From contig NZ_PJKB01000003.1 in the NCBI RefSeq assembly GCF_002884975.1, positions 164,743-228,742 of the forward strand: a DNA stretch of 64,000 nucleotides, read 5' to 3'. Position numbers and translations under genes: made by a program. Shown here in pieces: positions 37,870 through 45,946 of this stretch (position 1 is the stretch's first letter; each line of letters begins with the position of its first letter). The stretch is from Akkermansia muciniphila (GTDB lineage Bacteria; Verrucomicrobiota; Verrucomicrobiia; Verrucomicrobiales; Akkermansiaceae). Under the pieces are notes generated by a model. The model saw only the letters and a program-made list of their open reading frames with translations. It searched no databases and had not been told where the DNA came from.

Positions 37870-39804
37870 ATGTTCGGATATTACAGACTTGCTTCCGCCG
37901 TCCCCCAGCTCCGCGTAGCTGACGTGGACTACAACATTGACCAGCTCATGGCAGGATTCCGGCAGGCTGCGGCGCAGCAGGCTGCAGCAGTCGTCTTCCC
38001 GGAGCTGTGCATCACGGGCTACTCCTGCGGGGACCTCTTCTTCCAGCCGCGCCTGAGGGAGGCGGCCCTGAATGGCCTGCGCCGCTTTGCGGAAGCCACA
38101 AAAGGGACCAGGACAGTTGCCGTGGTAGGGCTGCCGTTCCTGTACGGAGACGCCCTGTATAATACCGCCGCCGTGGTGCAGGGAGGACGGATTCTGGCGC
38201 TGGTCCCCAAAACAATGCTGCCCAACTACCGGGAATTCTATGAAAAACGGCAATTCACTTCCGGCAGGGAGCCGGGCGCGGGCGTACGGGAAGTCACGGT
38301 CAATGGCGCACTGGTTCCTTTCGGCACGGACATCGTCTTTCATGATGGAGCCTCCTCCTTCAGCTTCGGCATAGAAATCTGTGAAGACCTTTGGAGCGTC
38401 ATCCCTCCCAGCTCCATGCTGGCTCTGCAAGGCGCCAGGGCTATCTTTAATCCGTCCGCCGGAACGGAACTCACGGGCAAAGCCGCCTACCGCCGCGAAC
38501 TGGTCAAACAGCAAAGCGGAAGATGCCTCTGCGCCTATGTCCTGGCCTCCGCCGGAGTGCATGAATCCACCACGGACGTGGTGTTTGGCGGGCATTCCCT
38601 CATTGCGGACAACGGCAGGCTGGCGGCGGAAGGCGAACGGTTCCGCAGGGAAAGCACCCTCATTCTGGCAGACGTAGATTTTGAACGGCTGGCGGCGGCG
38701 CGCCTCTCGGAAAGCTCCTTTAACGACAGCAAGGCATTACTCCCCTCCGTAAACACCCTGCATCTCACGCTGGCAGAGGAAGTCCCCCCCTCCCCCGGCC
38801 TGGAACACGCCTGCAACCCTGCGCGGCCCTTCCTGCCCCCGCCCCTGCACCGCCGGGAGCGCTGTGAAGAAATCATCGCCATCCAGACGGCGGGACTTGC
38901 CAAGAGGATGGAACACACGCATGCCCAAAGGCTGGTGATAGGCATCTCCGGCGGCCTGGACTCCACGCTGGCCCTGCTCATTTGCGCGCGGGTATGCCAG
39001 GCGCTGGACAAGCCCGCTTCCGCCATTCTGGCCGTGACCATGCCGGGCTTCGGCACCACGGACCGGACACACACGAACGCGGTGAACATGTGCCGCCTGC
39101 TGGGGGTGGAACTCCGGGAAATCCCCATTTCTGAAGCCTCTCTCCAGCACTTCCGCGACATCGGGCACGATCCGGCGGAGCGCACCACCACTTACGAAAA
39201 CGTACAGGCCCGCGAGCGCACGCAAATCCTGATGGACCTGGCCAACAAGATGGGGGGCCTGGTGGTGGGCACGGGCGACCTGTCTGAAATAGCCCTGGGG
39301 TGGAGCACCTACAACGGGGACCACATGTCCATGTATGCGGTCAACTGCTCCATTCCGAAAACGCTGATTCGCTGCCTGATTGAACACATTGCCGCCCAAT
39401 CCTCTCCGGAACTGGCGGCTACCCTTCTGGACATCAACAATACCCCCGTCAGCCCGGAACTGCTGCCACCGTCCGACGACGGCACCATTGAACAGCGGAC
39501 GGAAGACGTCCTGGGGCCCTACGACCTGCACGACTTCTTCCTGTTCCACTTCATCAAATACAGCGCACAGCCGGAAAAAATCCTGTATCTGGCGGAAAAC
39601 GCCTTCCGGGATGAATTCCAGCCGGACTTCATCCGCCGGTGCCTGGGCGTCTTCATGCGCCGCTTCTTCCGGCAGCAATTCAAGCGGAGCTGCATTCCGG
39701 ACGGCCCCAAGGTGGGCACCATCTCCCTCTCCCCGCGCGGAGACTGGCGCATGCCTTCCGACGCCTGCGGAACCGTCTGGTCAAACGGCCTTTCCCATAG
39801 CTGA
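37870..39804 (+). CDS. nadE: Glutamine-dependent NAD+ synthetase
   Basis: 644 aa from the ATG at 37870. The N-terminal nitrilase-type glutaminase has the catalytic triad E45 (FPELCITGY), K114 (VPKTMLPNY) and C171 (GIEICEDLW). The C-terminal NAD synthetase has the PP-loop ISGGLDSTLALL, with further motifs VGTGDLSEIALGW and YAVNCSIPKT. The enzyme amidates deamido-NAD with glutamine as the nitrogen source, the last step of NAD synthesis. The length and domain order match the two-domain family. Confidence 0.96.
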   Translation: MFGYYRLASAVPQLRVADVDYNIDQLMAGFRQAAAQQAAAVVFPELCITGYSCGDLFFQPRLREAALNGLRRFAEATKGTRTVAVVGLPFLYGDALYNTAAVVQGGRILALVPKTMLPNYREFYEKRQFTSGREPGAGVREVTVNGALVPFGTDIVFHDGASSFSFGIEICEDLWSVIPPSSMLALQGARAIFNPSAGTELTGKAAYRRELVKQQSGRCLCAYVLASAGVHESTTDVVFGGHSLIADNGRLAAEGERFRRESTLILADVDFERLAAARLSESSFNDSKALLPSVNTLHLTLAEEVPPSPGLEHACNPARPFLPPPLHRRERCEEIIAIQTAGLAKRMEHTHAQRLVIGISGGLDSTLALLICARVCQALDKPASAILAVTMPGFGTTDRTHTNAVNMCRLLGVELREIPISEASLQHFRDIGHDPAERTTTYENVQARERTQILMDLANKMGGLVVGTGDLSEIALGWSTYNGDHMSMYAVNCSIPKTLIRCLIEHIAAQSSPELAATLLDINNTPVSPELLPPSDDGTIEQRTEDVLGPYDLHDFFLFHFIKYSAQPEKILYLAENAFRDEFQPDFIRRCLGVFMRRFFRQQFKRSCIPDGPKVGTISLSPRGDWRMPSDACGTVWSNGLSHS

Positions 39805-39881
39805 AGCCCCTGCGGCGGAGAGTGATGTTACGGGAGAGGCTGCGTTTTTCCGGCTTTGCCGTTCAACGGCACGGGATTCCT

Positions 39882-40217
39882 TTAATGGCCCGGAGCCAGC
39901 TTCAAGCCAATGATACCTATCAGCAGGAACGTGGCCGCCAGCATGCGCCAGACATTGGAGGAATCCCCAAACCACAGGATGCCCACCATGAACGTGCCCA
40001 GCGCGCCTATGCCCGTCCATACGGCATAAGCCGTACCTATGGGAATGTTCCGCTGGGCAAGCCACAGCAGGAAGCCGCTCAGAGCCATGCTGAACACGGA
40101 GAACGCAATGCAGGCGGCAAACCTGCCGGAACCCGTGCCGGGCGCCTGTGAAAGTTTGAAGCCCAAAGGCCATCCGATCTCACAGAGACCGGCCAACACC
40201 AGATAAATCCAGGACAT
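39882..40217 (-). CDS. sugE: SMR-family exporter, SugE/Gdx type
   Basis: 111 aa, four hydrophobic helices. MSWIYLVLAGLCEIGWPLGFKLS carries the essential membrane Glu; GTAYAVWTGIGALGTFMVGILWFGD is the SMR signature. The residues around the Glu (EIGW, then KLS) fit the SugE/Gdx branch that exports guanidinium in exchange for protons, rather than the EmrE multidrug branch. I saw no guanidine riboswitch upstream. The start at 40217 matches the family; longer forms do not. Confidence 0.87.
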   Translation of the reverse strand: MSWIYLVLAGLCEIGWPLGFKLSQAPGTGSGRFAACIAFSVFSMALSGFLLWLAQRNIPIGTAYAVWTGIGALGTFMVGILWFGDSSNVWRMLAATFLLIGIIGLKLAPGH

Positions 40218-40596
40218 ATATTGAAACGGGGAATCATCTTCCGTTTGCCGGCCCTCCCGAATGGGAAGAGCTCCAAGGGCAACGGATTCCTTGCAGGGTA
40301 ACTGCGTCCTCCCCGGAATCAAGCCGGCAATGCATGCGTACCCTGTCATCGGGAAAAAGCAGCCGCACTGACGGAACAATTCTAGCCATATCTGTACACA
40401 GGAATAACTCTAATTCAACACCCTGTGACAAGTATAATATTATTTAATGCTCATTGAGCCTGAGGTATGAACGATGAAATAATCTATCATTCTATTGTAA
40501 AAATGGCCCAGCCTTGGGAAAGGACTTTATCCTTAACAATAAATTATCTACATATATTTCAACCCACACACCCCATGGGGGTGTGACTTGGAGAGG
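40218..40596. other. A+T-rich intergenic region upstream of sugE
   Basis: About 380 bp that becomes strongly A+T-rich from about 40380. It contains the sugE promoter region and the left part of the nested palindrome (40539-40644). No convincing gene or riboswitch was seen. Confidence 0.45.
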
Positions 40597-40644
40597 TTAG
40601 CTCAGAAAAATTTTAAAAACAATCTTTATATGTAGATAATTTAT
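40539..40644. repeat. Nested inverted-repeat element
   Basis: Perfect 18-bp outer arms (ATAAATTATCTACATATA at 40539-40556; its reverse complement at 40627-40644) flank 70 bp that hold a second hairpin: CACACCCC-ATG-GGGGTGTG (40567-40585). The right outer arm overlaps the C-terminal codons of the 108-aa frame below. The architecture resembles a tiny non-autonomous mobile element, or a structured RNA between two genes; no target duplication was seen. Confidence 0.55.
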
Positions 40645-40923
40645 ACAACTCTCATAATTTCTTGAATTTTTCAAATCCATGCCAATAATCCTAATGAGAG
40701 ACTCTCCAAAGCTATGCCTCCAATAAAATTGAGGATTTCCAAACATCCATTTTGCATGAACCATTCTCACATTTGCTCTTTCACCATATCCACATCCTCT
40801 TGCCGCTTCCATATGAGGATTTCCTGTATTCTTATCATAGCTCTTACATGTATTCTCAAATGGGGATGAAGATAAACTAGAAAATTTTACATTTAAACTC
40901 TTACTCCTCACGCGCTGGGACAC
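40597..40923 (-). CDS. Possible small A+T-rich hypothetical protein (108 aa)
   Basis: MSQRVRSKSLNVKFSS and a central part with GCGYGERANVRMVHAKWMFGNP then QFYWRHSFGESL. The middle is rich in aromatic and charged residues and looks protein-like, but I recognise no family. The codons are A+T-rich compared with both neighbours, and the C-terminus is encoded partly by the outer inverted-repeat arm. It may be an acquired gene, a fragment, or chance. Confidence 0.3.
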   Translation of the reverse strand: MSQRVRSKSLNVKFSSLSSSPFENTCKSYDKNTGNPHMEAARGCGYGERANVRMVHAKWMFGNPQFYWRHSFGESLIRIIGMDLKNSRNYESCINYLHIKIVFKIFLS

Positions 40924-40987
40924 AAACTAGAGATAAGATCATGGTCTCTAACTTCACCACCAATGGGGAATATCTCAAAGGACGAAC

Positions 40988-42571
40988 TCAAAGAATATTT
41001 TTGATCGTTTCCAGCGTCTTCTTCGGCTTTTCCGCTGCCTGCTTCCGGGCTACCCGGTCCACGAGGTCATCCACAAGATGCAGGGTAGGCCCCGTGTACG
41101 TATCCCGATACCATTTCAGAAGAAATCTCTGCTGTCCGTCCCGGCTTTTTATGCTGAATCCTGATTTAAGCTGTGCGGAAGAAAGGGCCGGCCAAGTATA
41201 GGGCTGTGTGGCCGCATATCCAATCGCCAGCGCGGCATGCAGATCCAATTCATGTTCCCGATCCATCACCACCAGATGGTGCAAAAACATATGTTTTCCG
41301 CCATCTCTGAATGATCCCAACAGAATCAAATCCTGGTTGGGGTCACTCCAGAGCCATGTCCGTTCATTCCAGCGGTGTTCCGCGAGTTCCTGCCCTTTGC
41401 CTCCCAGCACTTCTCTGACGTCATCCAGCGTCAGTCCCATTAAAGGCTTTTGTGTTTTATCTGAAAATTTTTTCATGGCGGCGCCAAGTACGCGAGCCCT
41501 GTTTTTCTGGTCCATGGGACGCTGGGCTTTCATCCTTTTGATCAGCAGGGAGGATTTCAACTCAAAGTAACCCTTGTCTCCCCAATGCTGCAATTTGTAC
41601 CCCTGCTCCAAATTGCGGGAATACAAGGTGCAAACGCCGTCCTTCTTGGTGGAAGGCAGAGGGAACGCAATCCCGGGAACGATTTCACTGGCCAGCTCAA
41701 TGGCCTCCGCAACCGTGAATCCTCCCGTCCGGTTTAAATCCAGTCCCACACACCTGCCGCGCCACAGGATAGCGGTAATGGATAAATTCTGCCGTTCCCG
41801 GAACATCCACTGCCATGCCGTGCACTGCGGAACGATGGAGGCAAAAACGAGGTAATCCTTGTCATTCCTGCTGTTCCTGCCTTCCAGGGTACAAGGATAT
41901 TTTTTCAGATCGCGCGGCCATCCTTCCCCCCATAAGGCTTTCAACTCTTCCAGCGTCATCCCCAGCCGTGGTTTGGCGCGCAACTCAGCCATTTGCTCCT
42001 GGGTTCTCTTCCCGGTCTTTTCCGAAACGCCTTCCTGAATGGCATCTAAAAGGTCTTTGGCCTCCATCTCTTCCTTGGGCCGGGCATTATGAAAATCCAG
42101 GCAATACCAGCCAGATCGGCTTGTCCATCCGCCTGTTGAACTGCCATTCAAGGGATTGGAAGATTTAAATACGACGGGCTGGGAGTCATTTGACAACTTT
42201 GAACGGACTACGGAATAACCCTTGGGGAGATGCTTGGAGGCATACTGGGCCGCCTCCGCCAGCGTCAGGCTCTTGGTTTTGCAAACGGTCAGCCGGGAGG
42301 ATACGTTTCCGGGGCCGTCAAAGAAAAGAATCAAGCTATACTCTGGAAAATTCCATATCTGCCCTTTGCTGGCCCAGGAAGTAGGAAAGTGCTTTTTCCC
42401 GTAAAGCTGTTCGGCTTCCGCCAACGTTATTCCCAGAGGGGTACGGGCAAGAGTCTCTCCCGAGAAGACGCCCAATGTTCCTCCAACGGCAAGAGAAGAG
42501 GAGCGGGAGGCAAAAACTGCGCACACCAGCAAACCTGCAGCCGTACAAATCTTTTTGCACCAAGTTCTCAT
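40988..42571 (-). CDS. Secreted protein with three BamE/SmpA-like modules
   Basis: 527 aa with a signal peptide (MRTWCKKICTAAGLLVCAV, cut near ASR). Three related modules follow. Each opens with a short helix motif: TPLGITLAEAEQLYG (about 45), PRLGMTLEELKALWG (about 205) and PLMGLTLDDVREVLG (about 390). Each then continues with strands ending in hydrophobic, Asp-rich segments (LILFFDGPG, AILWRGRCVGLDL, LILLGSFRD). The opening matches the GMTxxEVxxLLG pattern of BamE/SmpA folds. Function unknown; probably periplasmic or surface-exposed. It is the last gene before the A+T-rich patch. Confidence 0.75.
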   Translation of the reverse strand: MRTWCKKICTAAGLLVCAVFASRSSSLAVGGTLGVFSGETLARTPLGITLAEAEQLYGKKHFPTSWASKGQIWNFPEYSLILFFDGPGNVSSRLTVCKTKSLTLAEAAQYASKHLPKGYSVVRSKLSNDSQPVVFKSSNPLNGSSTGGWTSRSGWYCLDFHNARPKEEMEAKDLLDAIQEGVSEKTGKRTQEQMAELRAKPRLGMTLEELKALWGEGWPRDLKKYPCTLEGRNSRNDKDYLVFASIVPQCTAWQWMFRERQNLSITAILWRGRCVGLDLNRTGGFTVAEAIELASEIVPGIAFPLPSTKKDGVCTLYSRNLEQGYKLQHWGDKGYFELKSSLLIKRMKAQRPMDQKNRARVLGAAMKKFSDKTQKPLMGLTLDDVREVLGGKGQELAEHRWNERTWLWSDPNQDLILLGSFRDGGKHMFLHHLVVMDREHELDLHAALAIGYAATQPYTWPALSSAQLKSGFSIKSRDGQQRFLLKWYRDTYTGPTLHLVDDLVDRVARKQAAEKPKKTLETIKNIL

Positions 42572-42892
42572 GAGGGATAGTAGTTGAATACCCTTTCATC
42601 TAACAGATATAACCATGTTTTGTACACTAAAATCCTCCCCTTGAATTTTTTAAAAGCAAGTAACAATGATAAGGCCCGTTCCAGAGGAAAGCGGTCAGGC
42701 CCATCTTTCATGAACAATTAAATCATTCAGGGAATTGATCCGTGGCACCCGGAAGAAGAAAACAAATACCTTCGCTGCGCTTCGGTACAAATTCAGTCAT
42801 GGAGACCGGAGACTCCATTCCCTGCCAGTCGGTTCCCTACCATACCACATGAACGTGTTCTTTCATTGTCCCTCCCTCTCAACCCTCTCTTC
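42572..42892. other. Intergenic region between the triple-module gene and the sialidase terminator
   Basis: About 320 bp of moderate A+T content upstream of the 527-aa secreted protein gene, whose promoter should lie here. No gene, tRNA or repeat was recognised. Confidence 0.4.
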
Positions 42893-42923
42893 ATAAAAAC
42901 GGGACTGAAAATCCAGTCCCGTT
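42893..42923 (-). terminator. Terminator after the sialidase gene
   Basis: AACGGGACTG / CAGTCCCGTT, a 10-bp stem (42898-42907 with 42914-42923) with a 6-base loop. On the minus strand it is followed by TTTTATGA, 28 bases after the sialidase stop. Confidence 0.85.
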
Positions 42924-42951
42924 AGAAAACAAATATTTACCGTTTGCGAAC

Positions 42952-44163
42952 TTATTTAAGACCCGGGGTCTTCTTTCCCTCCGGCAGCCCCGTGTCCTTT
43001 CCGTCGGTCAGCCACTCAATCGTAATAGGAACAAACTTCAGCTTTTTGATATTCGGCTGGTTCTCCTCATAAAGCACCCCCACGACACCGGGTTCTACCA
43101 TGGCGAGGCTGGAATAGGCAAAACCGCCTTCTCCCAACAGTTTTTTCACCGGCCAGGTTTTGCCGTTGTCATAGCTCATCGCCACCTGTCCCTTGATGCG
43201 CCGTCCGGCACTGGGGCCGGAAAACAGGAGGCGGCTCTTGCCGCCAAAGGCAGACTGGGCCGTCAGAGAATAAGTCATCAGGGAATTCTGCGTGCTGTCG
43301 CAAAACAGCTCCGGGGCATCTTCCACTTCCCCCCACGTTTCCCCGCCGTCCTGCGACCAAACGATGCGGCGACAATTGCCTCCGCCCCAGTGGCGGGCGA
43401 CCATGACCACGCCTCCGTTATCCGTTTCCGCGATGGACGTTTCATTCACCATGCCCTTCATATTCGTGGTCGGCTGGCCCAGCTTCCAATTCTTGCCGCC
43501 GTCGTCGCTGTAAATGCAGGAAATCACCCACTTGCCGAATGGCCCTTCATTCATCGGAATCACCAGGCGCCCCTTGTGGGGGCCGCTCTTCAACTGGGCC
43601 CCCGCATTCGGGCCGGAAGCCATGATATCCACACCGGTGGGGCGCTTGGTCGTCTTCGTGATATCCTCCGGCTTCGTCCAGGTGGCGCCTCCGTTCCTGC
43701 TCTGGATCATGAAATTGCGGATGCACTTCTCATCATCCCATCCCTGGGGGATATTGGGCTGCCGTTCCTTGACTCCTGCGGGATAACGCTGGAACACAAC
43801 AGTCACCGTCTTGGTCTTGGAATCATAAACCGGGCAGGGATTGTTAAATGTGGCCCCATGTGATTTGGCAATCGCCCGGGGACGTGACCAGGTCTTCCCG
43901 CCATTCTTGCTGACGCTCATAATAATGTCATTCTCCCCCTGGTCGGTATTCTTATACCGCCCTTCGGCAAACGCCAGAAGCTGCCCCTTGCCTATATTGA
44001 GCAATGCGGGAATGCGGATGGATGCATAAGGATTCCCCTCCCCGGCGCTGAACACGGTCACAGCGTTGTCCGTGGGAAAACCGGCCTTTTCTTCTTGCCC
44101 CAATGCCGGCAATGCCACGGCACATACGGCACTTATCAAACACTTTAATACGGAATTCATCAT
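42952..44163 (-). CDS. Exo-alpha-sialidase (GH33)
   Basis: 403 aa with a signal peptide (MMNSVLKCLISAVCAVALP, cut near GQE). It removes terminal sialic acid from glycans. SIRIPALL (about 49-56) holds the FRIP-type first arginine R50. Five Asp-boxes mark the six-bladed propeller: SKNGGKTW, SRNGGATW, SDDGGKNW, SQDGGETW and SYDNGKTW. FAEGRYKNTDQGEND carries the probable acid/base Asp, and GGFAYSSLAMV carries the likely nucleophile Tyr region. It is probably periplasmic or secreted for mucin desialylation, together with the esterase, peptidase and hexosaminidase nearby. Confidence 0.95.
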   Translation of the reverse strand: MMNSVLKCLISAVCAVALPALGQEEKAGFPTDNAVTVFSAGEGNPYASIRIPALLNIGKGQLLAFAEGRYKNTDQGENDIIMSVSKNGGKTWSRPRAIAKSHGATFNNPCPVYDSKTKTVTVVFQRYPAGVKERQPNIPQGWDDEKCIRNFMIQSRNGGATWTKPEDITKTTKRPTGVDIMASGPNAGAQLKSGPHKGRLVIPMNEGPFGKWVISCIYSDDGGKNWKLGQPTTNMKGMVNETSIAETDNGGVVMVARHWGGGNCRRIVWSQDGGETWGEVEDAPELFCDSTQNSLMTYSLTAQSAFGGKSRLLFSGPSAGRRIKGQVAMSYDNGKTWPVKKLLGEGGFAYSSLAMVEPGVVGVLYEENQPNIKKLKFVPITIEWLTDGKDTGLPEGKKTPGLK

Positions 44164-44703
44164 CCTCTTTATCCTATTTCACTTTCTCTTTCCGCACAAC
44201 AGCCATGTCATGCATTCGAGTGAAGACCAGAGGAAACTCTTGAGGAATGAAGGCAATCCATCCGGTTTTCCGCAGACCTCCCGGATGCCGTCACTCCTTC
44301 CGGAAGAAGGGAGTCAAAAACGCCTTCCGGGCAATTCATGACTCGGTAATCATGCGCCTTCTTTTTCCGCCTCTTGGCAGAAACTTCACGCCAGGACTCT
44401 CTCAATGGGGAAAATCGAACCAATAACAATGCGGGTATAATGAAATACCATCAAAACATGTTGATCATCATCATAAAAAATAACTGGTGTCCTGCACCGC
44501 AGAAAATTCGCCCGGATGCCGTGGCTGCGCCGCACGTGACGAATACCCGTTAAAAAGAAACCTGCGGGAAGCAATCATTCCCTTATGAAGCCGTTTCCCC
44601 ATAGGTCATACCCTCAACATGGAAATATGCCAGGATGTCAAAACCGATACAAACACGCGTACATGGAATGTTCCTATTCCTGGCGGGAACCCTTTCAGGT
44701 AAA
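44164..44703. other. Divergent intergenic region between sialidase and PEP-CTERM genes
   Basis: 540 bp holding the divergent promoters of both genes. The short frames here are low-quality and overlap each other. I see no RNA gene or clear repeat. Confidence 0.4.
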
Positions 44704-45459
44704 ATGAAAAACTTTTTCCTCATTCTGGTGGCATTTGCAGCTTGTAGCTCGGCTCAAGCCGAGCTGCTGTCCCATTTCCTTGACGGGCAGGCAAGTCCCT
44801 ATAACCATGCTGTCACAGTACCCGGCATTGACCCTTCGGGAGGCAGCCAGATGACTACTTATGAGGGGGCCATCACTTCATTCACCTATAGCAGAAATCT
44901 GGATACGATCAACTTCCCAACCGTATCGGGTGGCAATGGCAACTATTGGGCCCTGTTCAATGATCATACAACGCCGAGCGACACCCCCCACTACGACAGA
45001 TCATATATTCAATTTTCAACCAAGGCAGAAGAAGGAAAATCCCTTGATTTATATAACATTACATTTGATTGGGGAGCGGCTGTCCTGGAACCGACAACAG
45101 TAAATTCACGGTTCGGATTTGAAATTTTCGCCAACATAGGCGGAGAGGATTGGATACCTCTTGGTCTGACAAGCCAGCGAGGCATCATTAATGTTGGAAC
45201 AGATACAGGATTCAAAACTTTTGATCAAAGTGTATCTTTCGACTTGAGTTCCTGGAGTCAAACCTATAGCAACATAAACGAAGTCACATTCAGAATTGCT
45301 TTTGCCAACACGACTGAAGATGTTGAGGAAAGTTTGGCGATTAGCAACATACGGCTCAACGGCATGGTGCATGATGCTATTCCGGAGCCTTCGACCTCAA
45401 TGCTTGGCTTGCTTGCTTTCATTCCCTGCCTCTTTCGTAGAAAAGTCCGTGCAGCCTAG
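44704..45459 (+). CDS. PEP-CTERM sorted exported protein
   Basis: 251 aa from the ATG at 44704 (MKNFFLILVAFAACSS, signal cut after AQA). The C-terminus is a complete PEP-CTERM tail: IPEPSTSMLGLLAFIPCLF followed by RRKVRAA, i.e. PEP motif, hydrophobic helix, basic tail. Such tails are cut by an exosortase and often anchor surface proteins in exopolysaccharide-producing bacteria. The body, about 200 aa of beta-rich sequence with EVTFRIAFANTTE, looks like a lectin- or jelly-roll-like fold; that is inference. It lies between the sialidase and the sialate esterase. Confidence 0.88.
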   Translation: MKNFFLILVAFAACSSAQAELLSHFLDGQASPYNHAVTVPGIDPSGGSQMTTYEGAITSFTYSRNLDTINFPTVSGGNGNYWALFNDHTTPSDTPHYDRSYIQFSTKAEEGKSLDLYNITFDWGAAVLEPTTVNSRFGFEIFANIGGEDWIPLGLTSQRGIINVGTDTGFKTFDQSVSFDLSSWSQTYSNINEVTFRIAFANTTEDVEESLAISNIRLNGMVHDAIPEPSTSMLGLLAFIPCLFRRKVRAA

Positions 45460-45946
45460 ATTGTGCAGAAAATTATTCCGGCTCATCAGAAGATAAATAA
45501 AATGGGTGAAAAAATAATTGAGACAATTGCAGCAGCAATAGGAAAAACTCTCGACCCTTCTTATTTTCTAAAATAATCGCCTGTCTATTCGGCCCGGCTC
45601 CCCATGGCAGAATGTGCATATAGAAAGCCTCCGTGCGAGTTGGGGCGTGAACTGCCGGACAGAGAGCACTTCCTTACCCTATAACTTCAGGAGAGATTGG
45701 ATGAATGGAAGGAAAAATATAACGAAGAAAGACCTCATAGCGCATGTGCCGGACTCCCTCCGTCATGATACGCTGGACAAACAATCTACAAACGATAACC
45801 AAGCCTTAGATTTCTCTCATTTGAACTGGCTCCAATTTGGGTATAGAACACTAATGCCAGAACAGGAACTCCATGTCTTTCAGAATGAATGGATAAACCA
45901 TACAGGAAGAAAGGAACAAAAACGGCTCCGGCCGCCTTATGGAAAT
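45460..45946. other. Intergenic region after the PEP-CTERM gene
   Basis: 487 bp between convergent genes. It holds a possible 24-codon frame at 45502-45576 (starting MGEKIIETIAAAIG) that I do not call as a gene. No strong terminator was found for the PEP-CTERM gene. Nothing else recognised. Confidence 0.35.

Noticed and set aside
40218-40450. Guanidine riboswitch sought upstream of sugE
   Set aside because: The conserved motifs of the ykkC and guanidine-III classes were not found by eye.
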